Below, one piece after another: positions 46,701-58,266 of a stretch of DNA of 64,000 nt (position 1 is its first letter; every line of letters starts with the position of its first letter). Origin of the DNA: Acanthopleura granulata (lineage: Eukaryota; Mollusca; Polyplacophora; Chitonida; Chitonidae); NCBI GenBank assembly GCA_016165875.1, contig JABBOT010000017.1, forward strand, positions 1,217,330 to 1,281,329. The letters run 5' to 3'. A program made the translations under genes and the position numbers. Below the pieces are notes generated by a model. It worked only from the letters and a program-made list of their open reading frames with translations, ran no database searches and was not told the DNA's origin.

Positions 46701-48950
46701 GATGCCATGGGTTTTATCCCCGTTTTATACACTTCCCAGTCCCGTGGGTTCTAGACATGCTTGAGGGTGACAGGAATTGTATACGCTCTCGTAGACGTAT
46801 TCAACGATTGACTAATGTCCTTTCTTCTTTTCAGTGTCGTTTCGCTGTTGATAAACACCGATGCCTCTCAGCTTTCCACTCATCGATTTTGGTTCCTTAC
46901 GGCAAATTTATCGCTGTTCACTGTGTACATGTAGGCGAGCATTTGACACTTGTAGTTCAAGTGGCATCAGAACCAGCTAATAAGGGGAAACATCGCTTGG
47001 GAATCCGCAGGTAGTGAGCCCTTACTGTCCTTTATAAACAATACAGCTACAGCAGCTTAGATAAATCACAAATGCCACGGACCTATTATGTAGCAATTAA
47101 TGAGGTAATACACTTCAGCATGTGCACTGTTTGCTTGTAGTCAGGTAGACCATTAAACGTTATACGATTTATGTAACAGCAAATATTCAGAATGAGGCAA
47201 AAGTTCATAAGTATGTGAGTTGGCTCCAGGTTAAGTCGCGCTCAACACATGAAAGGAGTGCAAATTCGTTATACTGAGGCGTCTCACAAAAACTCGATGT
47301 CCTCTTACACTCAAGTGGCATTCGCCATTCTAAAAGTGAGGGTGCTAACAATTGCACTAACCCAACCGACCAATTGCCAGATGGAGCAAGTTATGAAGTG
47401 CAATTGTGGCGGCTAAAATCTATTTGGTGAACTTAATACTGTAGAATAAGGCAGAGATGATGTTGCCAGTGTCATAAGACTACAGTAAATTCAACCATGA
47501 AAGTAATACTAGTGAAGATTGTGAAAGGAAAAGAACCCCGGGCTACATTTGGTAGAATTATAACCAAAGTGAAAACGCTATACAATCAAATACTTTAATG
47601 TAAAGAAGAAGGTATTCTTTTCCGTACAAAAAGATTGAGGCCACTGTGGACTTCTTCTAGGGACATAAAACGGACCACCACTATCCACAAGGAGGCGCGC
47701 AGCGAACGTTGTTTCCTGCGTACGTCCCCTCCCTCATTTGAAACACTGAATTGCTGTGTAACCCTATGGGTGAAGAACTGCATGCCATTATCAAACTTTA
47801 TTGAGGCCTCGAGGAAACTAATGCTCATGGAACAGTATGCTATCAAGCCACTGTAAAGCAAAATTACATACAATAAAGAATGGGTATTGCTGAAATTTCC
47901 ATCATTTCAGCGTCAGTTTGTGGGAGTGGACGCAAAAGGAAGACAAAAGAAAAAGAAACAAAACCCTTTCACACTTCTGATTAGATGATGTAACCTGTAA
48001 GATCACATGAACTGTCAATGTAGATTGAGCTTGCCAGGAACAGGCGTCTGCAACTGATTTCGGATAACTCCTGGTCAAAAAATAAGTCAATAATACTTGT
48101 CATTTGAATTAACCGAAATCTTCATGTCTGTGAGAAGCTGGAATATCAACTTTCACATCGTGTGACCATGCTTTAATGGCTAAACAGGACTCATTTTGTT
48201 CACCGCTTTGTACTCCTCTTTCAAGTAAACGACATCTGGACCAAATGGGAAGAGTTACGTAATCGGTCATGTTACTATCTGTGCCAAGGTCAAAAACCAA
48301 AATAGATATATCAAACGACGACAACTCATCCCCCTTGTTTAGATATTATCTTGGGCCATGTTGTCCCCAGTTTTATAAATATTCTGGTATCTTTAACATC
48401 CGGGTCATTCACTCATACAATAGCCATTGTCCTGTAACAGCCGTGTCAGAGAAATACCCATTATCTGATATCACGGCTGTAAAACGTATTAAAACAGGCC
48501 ACCACCATTGTCCAGTCATGACTGCGTATGCTTTGAGGGATGTTATGGATCAAAGGAAGTACCATGCAAAGCGGCTAATGGGGGCCAGACAAATCGGACT
48601 CTCACATAGAGGCCTGCGGATGTTTACACAGTGAGTGCAGCGGTTAGGGATATCGCTATGCTGTTAAGAATGTTAACGTGTGCACGTAGCTCAGGGAATG
48701 CCCATTATCATAGCACTAATGATCGACAAACTAACGTTAATTATTCCAGATTAGCTAAATGGTCAAATATATTTCAGCGACATGTATGAGCTGAGTGTTT
48801 ATAGAAGAACAGAGACAGCATAATGGATATCAGTTCTTCGGTTTATAGGCTGATAACCCTTCGTTGTGGACTCTTCACCCCTTTTGAAACCATGCTAATG
48901 GCTCTTGAAAAATGACGTCGCGTTTCAAAGGTAAGTCCTGTTTGTTCGGC
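43770..48950. other. About 5 kb with no recognised repeat or confident exon
   Basis: This is the longest repeat-poor stretch of the window. Several frames of 90-121 codons are present (44061-44315 minus, 45867-46220 plus, 46685-47014 plus, 48269-48634 plus). Some have plausible splice signals, for example a pyrimidine-rich acceptor ending at 46833 and a GAAAG|gtaaca donor near 46061. None has a domain I can name, so real exons may be hidden here. Confidence 0.4.
46315..46339. repeat. Perfect 11-bp inverted repeat with 3-base loop
   Basis: CTGGTTGAAGT (46315-46325), loop CAT, ACTTCAACCAG (46329-46339). It is not flanked by a recognised element. Confidence 0.85.
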
Positions 48951-48957
48951 TGTGGCC

Positions 48958-49218
48958 TAAATTTATTTATTTTGTTTAATTACTGAATTTCTCTTTTGCG
49001 CCGCACTTAATAATATTTTGTTATACGAAGGCGGCTAACATTGTAGTGGGAGTCTTCGGGTGGAAATCCACGACCATCCGCCAGTTCCTGGCAGATCGCC
49101 CTACGTGCGATCGTAGAGGAAGCCAGCGTGCCCTGGGCTTGAACTGACCGCATAGGTGAGAAGCATTTGGGGCATTACAGTCCACTAGCGCGCTAACTCT
49201 CTCGGCTACGGAGAGCCC
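48958..49218 (-). mobile_element. SINE family A, full-length
   Basis: Head (reverse of 'gcgcgctaactctctcggctacggagagcccc'), body and tail ('gcgccgcacttaataatattttgttatacgaaggcggc') are present with a TTTATT-rich end. Confidence 0.92.
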
Positions 49219-49735
49219 CGTTGGCAATGATATAACTCTCGCTGTTTTCGAGAGGCGCGTAAGCGCTCCGACAGTTGTTTTTCGTGTTCTAAAATGCCGA
49301 CCTTTTGATTGAGGACTCTTATCGGTAAATATCTTCAAAGATATGCAGCGCAGTGACTGGAAATTTGCACAGAAGAACCCTAGCGTATACACGGTTTTAA
49401 AGACAGCAAAAATCCCACTGACGAGCCCATTTTTCTTACATTTTCCCCTTTTTACCACATTTCACACAGTTGATGAAAGGTCGTAATGTTAGTCGTCTGG
49501 TTTAAAACAGCCATTTGCCCGATATCTGGACAATAATTCTGTGGTCTGTTTTCTACTCTCCCTCTCTTTAGCCTTTAAAAGAGTTTCGTCTAAGGAGAAT
49601 CACTCCAATCCTCCCGATCTGTTTAGCAAAAATTGTCCACAACTGATACAGTTTGTTGGCCCGCATGTGTGCTCTGTCAACCAAATGTTGACCTTTTGCG
49701 ACAGGAATCAGGAACTTGAGTCTCCTGACCTGATT

Positions 49736-49902
49736 TGTGATGTGGAAGGAAACCGGACAGATCCCTCGCGAAACACGTGCTGGCACGTACTCTCGGAAAG
49801 GAAGCCAACATGAGCTAGACTTGAACTCACAGCGACCGCATTGGTGAGAGGCACGGGGTCATACGCCACGCTGGAGCCGTAACCCCCTCGGCCACCAGGT
49901 GA
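49736..49902 (-). mobile_element. SINE family A, 3'-truncated
   Basis: The head and 5' body are well conserved ('gccaacatgagctagacttgaactcacagcgaccgcattggtgagaggc' on the plus strand), but the copy stops in the mid-body and lacks the tail. Confidence 0.87.
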
Positions 49903-49969
49903 CTGTAATAAAGGAATAGAGGATTTAGGTTAAATAGGTAAAGGTTAAATACATAAATAGCGTGCCAGC

Positions 49970-50095
49970 GAGAGGTGCAAATGATAACAATGTCTGTAAA
50001 ATTATTTATATTTTAAAATTATCATGATTTTGTGTATTTTTACAAAAGAAGTTTTAAGCACTGCCTTTATAGCTATCGGTCATCAAAGATAATTC
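49970..50095 (+). repeat. Dispersed repeat R6, copy 3
   Basis: 'gagaggtgcaaatgataac', 'aaattatttatattttaaaattatcatgattttgtgtattt' and 'gaagttttaagcactg' match the tandem pair at 40150-40500. Confidence 0.6.
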
Positions 50096-50479
50096 TATGG
50101 GGTGATGTATGAAATTTGGGAATTTGGTAAGCAAAGCGTGATTTGTTGCAATCAAGCTTGTAAGGGTACTCCTATCGGAGGGAAAATGCTAAACAAATGG
50201 TTTGTTCAACTCTCAGACAGCGATGGATTTTACAAAAGATCAAACCAAGAAACACGAAGACGACTGAACAAGTTCAATACATATAATTGAAGAAAGTAAA
50301 CAAACATTACAACTTATAATAATGTACAAGAACAATACACAGAATTACACAATGTATAGTTTCTGAAAGATTACCGTGCAAACCCTGATAGAATATCTTC
50401 TGAAGTCAGTCCACGTAAATTGAAATCCACAGTTCATATGAACTCTTGAATCCAACGATTACACTGTCCTCCAAGTGAC

Positions 50480-51084
50480 GAATGGTAATGGGTATACAGC
50501 ACGCCGACTATGGTTTATATCTCGTAATGTCTGGGTTCCTTTCCTCAGCGCGGACTGACAGATGGTAGCGTTCGTAATGCTGGCGTTGTATTTTTCAGTC
50601 CTCGGAAATATACACAAAGTCACTTTCAGGGTAAACTTGGATGAAATATACATAATCGCACAAAGACAATGAGCGATGGAACCTTCAAAAGAGAGAAAAT
50701 AGCAAGTGGCCAAACACAAACTGGCGCGCTAACAACCGCTCCGCCACGGAGGCCACCAATCTGCAATGACAATCCCAGGAAAAATTCTCCCCAGCGGGCT
50801 TGAGTAAACATGACTGCCAAACTTCTAACTTCGTCGCTCATACTTATTGACTAATGTAAAGAAATTTCTGGATGGTTTGATCGTAAGCATGTTTACAACA
50901 TGGGTACACCTTTCCAAAATTCTACGTGCAATGACGCTAAAGTCATAATCACAGAACACGCGACTGAAATCCAGTGCAGACTATAACGTACACAGTTGTC
51001 AAAATATGGGTCAGGCACTGACCGGTCTAACGCAAAAACAAATAAAAAATATAATCAAATATTTCAAGGACGGGGTTCGTAACA
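50480..51084 (-). mobile_element. Ty3/Gypsy-type LTR next to a polypurine tract
   Basis: On the minus strand the LTR starts TGTTACGAACCCCGTCC at 51084, directly after a purine tract (TTTTTTTAGGAGGGAG, 51099-51085), the arrangement expected at the 3' LTR of a retrovirus-like element. Internal blocks match the solo LTR at 18139-18837. A short SINE head piece (50721-50758) sits inside. The lower boundary is uncertain because the two copies drift apart below about 50560. Confidence 0.75.
50721..50758 (-). mobile_element. SINE family A head fragment
   Basis: The plus strand reads 'ctggcgcgctaacaaccgctccgccacggaggccacc', the reverse of a SINE A tRNA-like head. It replaces about 55 bases present in the related LTR at 18.5 kb. 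Confidence 0.65.
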
Positions 51085-51099
51085 CTCCCTCCTAAAAAA
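51085..51099 (-). other. Polypurine tract of the LTR element
   Basis: The minus-strand T-run plus AGGAGGGAG immediately precedes the LTR start. In LTR retrotransposons this tract primes plus-strand DNA synthesis. Confidence 0.65.
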
Positions 51100-51231
51100 A
51101 AGCATAATTGTAGAGAATTACGGTGATCTTTACAACCACTGAATATAAAACATAAATACAATGTTGACAAAATGATGCTAAAGCGAATATATGTATATAT
51201 ATACAAAAATATATATGTACAAATGAGAATT

Positions 51232-51605
51232 AAGGTCTGGATAGTACATCACCCATAATGTTGCCCTTACAAGCAATCAGTACCATTTCCAGTGTATAAG
51301 GCTGTAAGATAAAACAGCATCGTAAAAATCTGTAATTTTTTTCTTAAATTTCTCTAAGATCACTAAAAGATTGTAATCGGTATATACAGTGACATTACCA
51401 AAACAACTGGTCAAATACACTTCCAAATGCTGTGCAGCCAGTACAAGGCCTAATGCCTCCTATTCCATGGTGGATTAATTCTTCTCATGTTTATTTCGTT
51501 TCCCAGAGAAGTAACTCACAGGCTGTTCTTTCCCATCCTATCTTTCTTGGAGCAAAACAGCTCCTACTCGGATGTCACTAGCGTCAACTGCCAATAAAAT
51601 TAAGG
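51232..51605 (-). pseudogene. Ty3/Gypsy RNase H domain, degraded
   Basis: The minus strand reads LAVDASDIRVGAVLLQ, then QPVSYFSGKRNKHEKN, STME, EALGLVLAAQHLEVYL, then VTVYTDYNLL and GNIMGDVLSRP. These are the RNase H motifs of Ty3/Gypsy pol in order: catalytic Asp in VDASD, Glu in the ME-EAL segment, Asp in YTD. At least three in-frame stops are present (after QER, after HEKN, after STME). In intact elements LSRP-like sequence leads into the integrase; here only about 130 bases of noncoding sequence separate it from the polypurine tract. Upstream RT is absent too. Confidence 0.88.
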
Positions 51606-51699
51606 ACGTGATTCGTAACAGGCTTCACCCGCAGCTGTGCGTGGGAAGATTATCTACAGGTTACATGTTAGACCCGATTCATTTCGGAACTGGTGTTCT

Positions 51700-52010
51700 A
51701 GGTTATTTGTTGCAAATATATCTTGCGATTATCGACTTAGAACGCCCATTCCTTGTTTACGATTGCAACTCGAACGTCGAACTTAACGCTTAGATTACCT
51801 TATCATTGTAGGCCGAGACACCACTTATCTGTCATCATGAGAAATTCCTTTCCTGTTGTTTCCTTTTTTTTCTTTGACGTTTTTCCGTTTTTCCGTTTGA
51901 CGGATGTGATGGAAAGATGGTTTTTATGTGAAAACGTTTCTTTTAGCTCTAAGCATCCCCGAGATCTGATCCCTTTGCATTGCTTTCACGTTATTGTGTA
52001 TACATGTGTT
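51700..52010 (+). repeat. Dispersed repeat R4-like unit, first of a local pair
   Basis: 'cttgcgattatcgacttagaacgcccattcc' matches the end of R4 copies, and 'tagattaccttatc', 'acaccacttatctgtcatcatgagaaattc', 'gtttcttttagctct' recur at 52290-52530. Confidence 0.55.
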
Positions 52011-52289
52011 AAATGTGATGACAACACGCCACACCGAGTAATTGTATATCAGTGAGGTTTAATAAATAGAATTTAAAAGAAAAGACAAGACTAAACCAAA
52101 TGCATATATGTATCGATAAAGAATCACATTCATAGTTCAAGAAATCATTTTTTTATTTTCGTGATGTAGGATAACCGAGATATCGAAATGCGAAGCAATC
52201 AAAAACGTCCACGTAGAAAAACTCGAACGGATCGCCATATTCTCAGTTTTAACCAGTCAAGGGCGAGATATTTCTGTCACGCGGAATCT

Positions 52290-52530
52290 GTGTCCGCTGT
52301 GACGTCAACCGCCCTTTTCGTTGTTCACGACTTGACGTTTAGATGACTTTACCTTTTGCATATCAAGACAGCACGTATCTATCATCATAAGAAAGAAATT
52401 CATTTCCACTGAGTCAATGCCTGAGCCTCCTCGATGGATGCGACGGGGAGCTAGCTTTCTCAGAAAGTGTTTCTTTTAGCTCTTACTGTAAAGCTGATCT
52501 CCCACTACATTTGCCCACGGTTTAATCATT
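52290..52530 (+). repeat. Second unit of the local pair
   Basis: 'ccgcccttttcgttgttcacgacttgacgtttagatgactttacc', 'acagcacgtatctatcatcataagaaa' and 'gtttcttttagctctta' follow the same order as 51740-52000. The offset is about 540-560 bases. Confidence 0.6.
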
Positions 52531-52573
52531 CAACATAACACCTTGCAAAAAAGGCACAAGTGGTTTAAATTCA

Positions 52574-52613
52574 ATTTATTTATTTATTTCATTGGTGTTT
52601 TACGCCTTAAAAA
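52574..52613 (-). mobile_element. SINE family A, extreme 3' end only
   Basis: 'tttatttatttatttcattggtgttttacgcc' is the reverse of the family A 3' terminus. Similarity then stops abruptly, indicating a severely 5'-truncated insertion. Confidence 0.68.
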
Positions 52614-52619
52614 CGTTGA

Positions 52620-54535
52620 AAACCTCGGCGCAGTGACACGTTTGTTATAGAAGAACATTGATGTGGTAATTAAAATTCCATTTTCCAGGACCAAGAAATA
52701 AGTCCGAAAGTCGTATTTTCAAATGTAACCTAAGCAAGAATTGATTCCTGATCAATGGCGGGGACGCTGGGATAAAACGGCTCATGTCAACTCTTTACAC
52801 ATAATATACCACTTCACTTGCCTTCTGTGACGCATGTGATTTTTGCCAGTAACCGGATAATTTGTGTGAAACTAATGCATCAGGAAGGTAAAAAGAAAGA
52901 AAAAAAACAGATCTCCTTGCTTATTTTTGGCTGATCTCCCTACAGTGCAGCCATAAGAAAAGGTTACAGGTAATCTCATCGTGTAGAAGACCTTTTACGG
53001 AATATGTGTTTTTACGGTCGGCAATGATAGCAAAAAATACACATGGCAAATGAGGGAAAACCTTTAACAGCACATGCAGACAATAAAAAGGGTCATGTTT
53101 TCAACCTGAGACGATTCCATATTGTCTGGTACATATCATTCGAGATTTATATCTGATTTTAACCAAGGTGTGGCAATCCGACAGCTACCTTCACAGTAGG
53201 TAATTTCTTTGCTCGGGAATCTAAAGTTTGAGATAGAAACTCGTTGTCTTCTGCATTCGATGGGTAGATTACTTGGGAACGGCTGTTCTCAAGATTTCAT
53301 AGCGACAAGTTTCCCATTTATGCCAATAGACTACTTCAGGCAGAGCTCAGGTACAGCCTCAGGAACAAAGTAGAGCACTGGCTCGGCTAACAGTAGAACC
53401 AATCAAAAAAATAAATGCGACTTTCCTCTATTTTAGTATTGTCCAGAACTGTTAGAATTTCATTTATGCGTGGAAAACCAGGACACTTCGCTTGCTTTAT
53501 AACAAATTCCCTGACTAAAAACCACCGGACCAGTGAGACAGCGTTGACATTTGTCCGCAAGGCGTTGCGAACATTGGATAAAGTTACTGAACTGATAAAT
53601 CAAACGTGGGATAAAAGTACGTTGCGGTAGAAAACAGGTCATGACGGACGGCTGGTATACAGATCAGTCTTTCCATTGCAGGACTTTAAATGTTTAATTA
53701 TGTTCATTGAATTCATCCTGTCGTTACATGCCATATTTGCCGTTTTCGGCATTGCGGTTTAACCCAGTTTATTCGTGAGTCACATTTATACGCGTTAAGC
53801 ACCGTGCTAAACTATTCTCAACTATTGAGATTGAGTCGATTATATTAACGAGTGCAGCGAGAGACAGTCTTCTTTTTTATAAGCATTTACAGAAAGCTTT
53901 ACCCAGGGCTCCGCCGGGACTTTTCGATCCTTACAAAATCCATGGAGCTTTGTCTTTGTGGGAAGAGCTTTAAGCCTATGTAGAGCTCTCACCTGGACAT
54001 GCTTGCTGCACGTTCATCAGCACACCCCCAATGCATTATTGTTTGCAAGCATGCACAACGGGGCAATTGTACCAAAACACAACTAACTCGTCGATAATTA
54101 AAGAACCTTAAGTGCTGAATTACTCTGACGATTGGGATTCCTTGATCGTGTACTACTAAAACAGATGGTTAATAAAAACTGATATTAAACAGAAGTCTCC
54201 TCCTGTCTATTATTAATAAAACGAAAAAAAGAGTCGAGGAAATAAATGGTCTTGATCGGGTTGCCGTGTTTTATTGATGTATTCCGAATATAACCGAAAC
54301 TCGCTCAGGATCGTTGTTCCTGGATTGCTTGTTTACGTCTACAATGACAATTTTCTTTTTATTTATGCTGTCCATCGTCTATTGGTAAATATTGTAACTT
54401 TTTGACAGCGACAGTAGTGACCCTGTTATTTATACAGGCTATTGGTCTATAAACCTGAAGTTCTTCTACAATTTTTGTGTTATCTTTGCCAGATTATATC
54501 TACAATTTTCTACATTAAGTATTCTGTACATATGA
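52620..54535. other. Unassigned sequence
   Basis: A plus-strand frame at 53415-53630 ends in a polar, helix-like peptide and follows a pyrimidine-rich AG (tttcctctattttag), but the opposite strand is also open and no family is evident. Confidence 0.4.
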
Positions 54536-54549
54536 ATTCAGTTTTCAAA

Positions 54550-54725
54550 TTTTCAGCATCATTGAAGACTGTTGATTGCTTCTCTTTGTATTAATCCGTC
54601 TTAAATATTTTCATCCATGTGATTTTGTGTTATTTTTTGGAAACTGGTCTTGCAATTATTGACGTGGACCACCCATTTTGGTTGACGGGTGGTATACGAA
54701 TATCGGTTTCAATGTTTAGTTTTGG
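54550..54725 (+). repeat. Dispersed repeat R4, copy
   Basis: 'gactgttgattgcttctctttgtattaatccgtctt', 'ggaaactggtcttgcaattattgac' and 'ccacccattttggttgacgggtggtatacgaat' match the copies at 32605 and 61540. The plus strand here is open (LETGLAIID…WLTGG), but the reading frame is not kept in the other copies. Confidence 0.65.
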
Positions 54726-54839
54726 TGCTTTTGGTGGCTTTAAGGTTTGTTCGTCTGTTTTAGTTGATTTTGGATGTTCTCATGCCATCAAAAAACTGAG
54801 TGGAAATGCTTGTAATTCGTAAACATTCCGGCTATAACT

Positions 54840-56640
54840 GATTCATCGCGGATTTGGAAATTTTGACTCAAATGTTTAGACCACGGAAAATTGGCAGTCA
54901 AGGAAGCATTGCATGTTTTGGAGAGATGTGTTGGACATATAACATAAGTGACATTGGGATCTCCCCATTCAGGTCACTGAAACCGTTACATTTCTCTGTA
55001 TACAATGGGATTACTCAGACGTTGTGAAAATAATTTGTGAAATAAATGACGTGGTCGCCAGAAACGCGTAAATCCCATGTCTGAGACTCCTAGTTGAGAC
55101 ACGGTGGAGACTTAAAAGCTGGCCGTGCGACTAAGAACTCTGTATACCTCTACCTCGCCGTAACATCTCCCCTTTACATTAAGGCACCCAATTTGTAAGG
55201 TTAATCCGATCAAGTCTCATATCTCGCGAAGAAGCCTCCAAGTTACACCGCCCCGAGTCATTCTAGGACATCCACTATTTCGTGCGCCGCTGAAGTGGGT
55301 CATCCAGGTGAACAGTTCACTTGCAGATAGTGCAAGACAATATATAATACTATATAGAGAGCAATTAAAACCAGGTTGTCAAAATGATTCAGGAAAATAA
55401 ACAATAAATAAAAACTGTTAAAAAAGAAATAATACACACTCGCCGTAAATCACGAATATTAACTACTGAAATTGTTTTTAATAAGGCACACGTAACACCA
55501 GACACTCTACACATTGATATGTTGGACGTCAATATTATTGCAAGGACAATGCATTTGGAAGACTAGTCTAAATCATAATGTTAAACTCCAAAAACAAATG
55601 TCGTTTTCAGGGCGAAGGCTTCATTGCCACAGTTATTCCAAACCCTTGGCATACTGTGTAAAGGAATCCAGCATGTTTTGACGTAGGGCATCACCAGATA
55701 CCTAATCTGTGGTCAGCTTTATTCTAATCCCTGTTCATGATACTGCCCTGTTTGAAATTGTTTGAAACAATTATTTTAGTATAATGTAACCTTAATAATT
55801 AAAGATTATTTTATCTCTCGTAGCTCTCGGATATAAGTATCGCTGTATTGTGCAACAGATTTCTCTCTACGCCGGTTGTGCAGCCTGTCCCCGCTTCTTC
55901 AATAATTATGACTTCCCCCGGCAAAATGAGTTAACAGTGTTGAAAATAAGATTATGGAGACTGGAATAATGAATTACAAAAAGTACCCCACACGGCTTTT
56001 TTGTGCACTGATATGGACGTGTAACAAATCAGTGTGTTGTGCTTGGGGTGTTACATTTTTGGCGGAAAGCAAGTTTCGGTTGTAATTGTACAGAGAGCTG
56101 GCTGTAGGCGACATGTTGAAAGAAAAGAGCTACAGTTCGGTTTTACTGAAAAGAAAGGTATCTCTAGGCTCTCCAGTTGATCATTTTTAAAGCTTTTTTC
56201 AGTGCAATTGGTTTTTCAATCCTTTGTGAGGAGTCCAAAGTTCTGGGAACCTAGAGACAATATTTAACTTAGGAGTTTTATCAATTACTATTCAAACTGG
56301 ATTCACAATCTGTGTTTACGAAGTACGCTGTCTTTAGGGCATTGCAAACCCTAGGCAATCACAGTTGCCTTGCACATATATGTGCATTCTTGGCAATTTG
56401 ACGCATCTTATTTAGGAAATCTGATATTAGCCGTTCCCTTATTAAGAAAAAGAAACACCTGACGAATCCACTTGAATCAGTCGTTAGGAAAAACATGCGT
56501 GTATCTACAAGGGAAAATGTTTTCCGAACGAAAAATTTAGAAAGTAGCAATTTACTTTATCTTGTGTAATAATTGATCATGGCAATCTAATGTGACAAAT
56601 ACAATGTCGTGGCTTTAGGCTACGTGTCTATGTACGATGT
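54840..56640. other. Unassigned sequence
   Basis: No exon, RNA gene or recognised repeat was found. Confidence 0.4.
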
Positions 56641-56652
56641 CTTTGGTCGTAT

Positions 56653-56764
56653 GTCATGGGAGTTGCTTGATGCGATGCAAGTCATATGAATTCTTTGATG
56701 TAATGCATGTCATGGGAATTGTTTGATGTGATGCATGTCATTGGAATTGCTTGATCTGAAGTCA
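56653..56764 (+). repeat. Minisatellite, 28-bp unit x4
   Basis: 'gtcat-gga-ttgcttgatg-gatgca' units start at 56653, 56681, 56709 and 56737, exactly 28 bases apart. Confidence 0.92.
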
Positions 56765-57029
56765 AGTTAATATTTTGATACTGACAGAAGAGGTGGGCGT
56801 TTTCAGACTTTCTTGTGGTAGCATCTCTGGAAGTTCTCTTCACTCTTATTTAATTGCAATCTTGAGTGGCTTTTTTCTCATACTGGGTGAATACAGGGTA
56901 ACAAACCAAAATGTCAGTAACCAGAAAATAAGGGACAAAACTGCGATTGGTGATGACACAGTCGAACCGGATTTAAGCTAGGCTGGATGCTTAAATGCGG
57001 AATTTTTTGCCTAAACAAATTGGTCTCAG

Positions 57030-57340
57030 GATGTGTAGAAATACTCCAAGTTCTACTGAAAACATCCGAAATCAAATAAATTACACCGCATTGTTTGAAA
57101 ACCAGTTAAAAGATCTAAATCTCACCTAAATCTCGAAAACCGCTACTTTTTAAAGGTTATATCTGTATAATGTAGAAATTTGCATAGGGATGTATGAAAA
57201 ATATATTTTGTGATATAATCCGGCAGAACTTAAATAATTAATGACACAACCGCCATGAACGCTCCCAAATAATTTCGATACAGAGTTGACTAGGAAGAGT
57301 CCTTTCCCTATGTGACCAATGTGTACTCGTTCCACAAAGA
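57030..57340 (-). repeat. Dispersed repeat R7, copy
   Basis: This is the partner of 43460-43760; see the shared blocks there. It also resembles 27170-27315 over its right half. Confidence 0.5.
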
Positions 57341-57404
57341 CATGTTTGATGTCGTAGTGGCCATCATAATGAACACACTCATAAAAAAGTCAAAAGATGA
57401 GATC

Positions 57405-57520
57405 GCTCGAACCAGCTTGGTCTAGGCGGTTATCTTTCCAGTTCAGTTCTGTCTCTTCGAATCCCTCATGGAGGTACACTTATAAACATTGACCGTTGAG
57501 TAAAGGGTGCTGACTTTGCG
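57405..57520 (+). mobile_element. Possible tRNA-derived SINE, family C
   Basis: A box-A-like 'agcttggtctaggcggtt' and box-B-like 'tcttcgaatccctc' are correctly spaced (about 35 bases). They are followed by 'gtacacttataaacattgaccgttgagtaaag', which recalls the 3' part of the 42234 element. Confidence 0.45.
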
Positions 57521-58020
57521 GGAAATCGCTGAGTTTTATGCTATACATAACCGCCCACGGTTTATAAACTCAGTACATTGACTTGCTGTAATATCAACGT
57601 AGTTAGAAAAGATATTCAGTTTGGATTAGAGTAATGCTTAACGTATCCAGTGTTTATCTCTCTGTTAATGTTTAGTCATGCAAGTCAACTGATGCATTAT
57701 TTTGAGCTTGAGAAGGTAATATGTCGTCATTACTCTGGTTTTACTCCCTATGACTAAATCTTTTAGGATGCATTTATATGTCTAGATGTCAAATAAGGAG
57801 GCTTTCCCTACAAAAACTGTGCTGCGACTTGTTCTGACATGCCCTTTCGATGACGTTTTTGTGGCAGACTGATAAGAATGCTCAACTCCACTTCGACAGA
57901 AATACCTCTGTGTTCATTCTGACAACATATATAAGTAGTGTTGTATTTCGTCTCATGTCCGAGTTGAAGCGTGATTCAGAACGATGATCAACGGATTTAA
58001 TGCTACAGTATTACCTGTTC

Positions 58021-58266
58021 TTTATTTATGTATATGGCGTTTTACGCCGTGCACAATAATATTTCACTTATAAAACATCAGCCAGCATTATGGTGAAAAG
58101 AAACTGGATAGAATCCAGGGGGGAAACATACGACCATCGACAGGTTGCTATTAGACCTTCCCACGTACAGCGGGAGATAAAGCCGGCATTATCTGGAATT
58201 GATATCACCGCGACTGCATTGGTGAGAGGCTCTCTAATCATTATACTGCGCTCTTGCAAGGTGGCC
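58021..58266 (-). mobile_element. SINE family A, nearly full-length
   Basis: Tail ('tggcgttttacgccgtgcacaataatatttcacttataaaac'), body and most of the head ('gcattggtgagaggctctctaatcattatactgcgctc') are present. The last 25 bases of the head are decayed. Confidence 0.88.
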
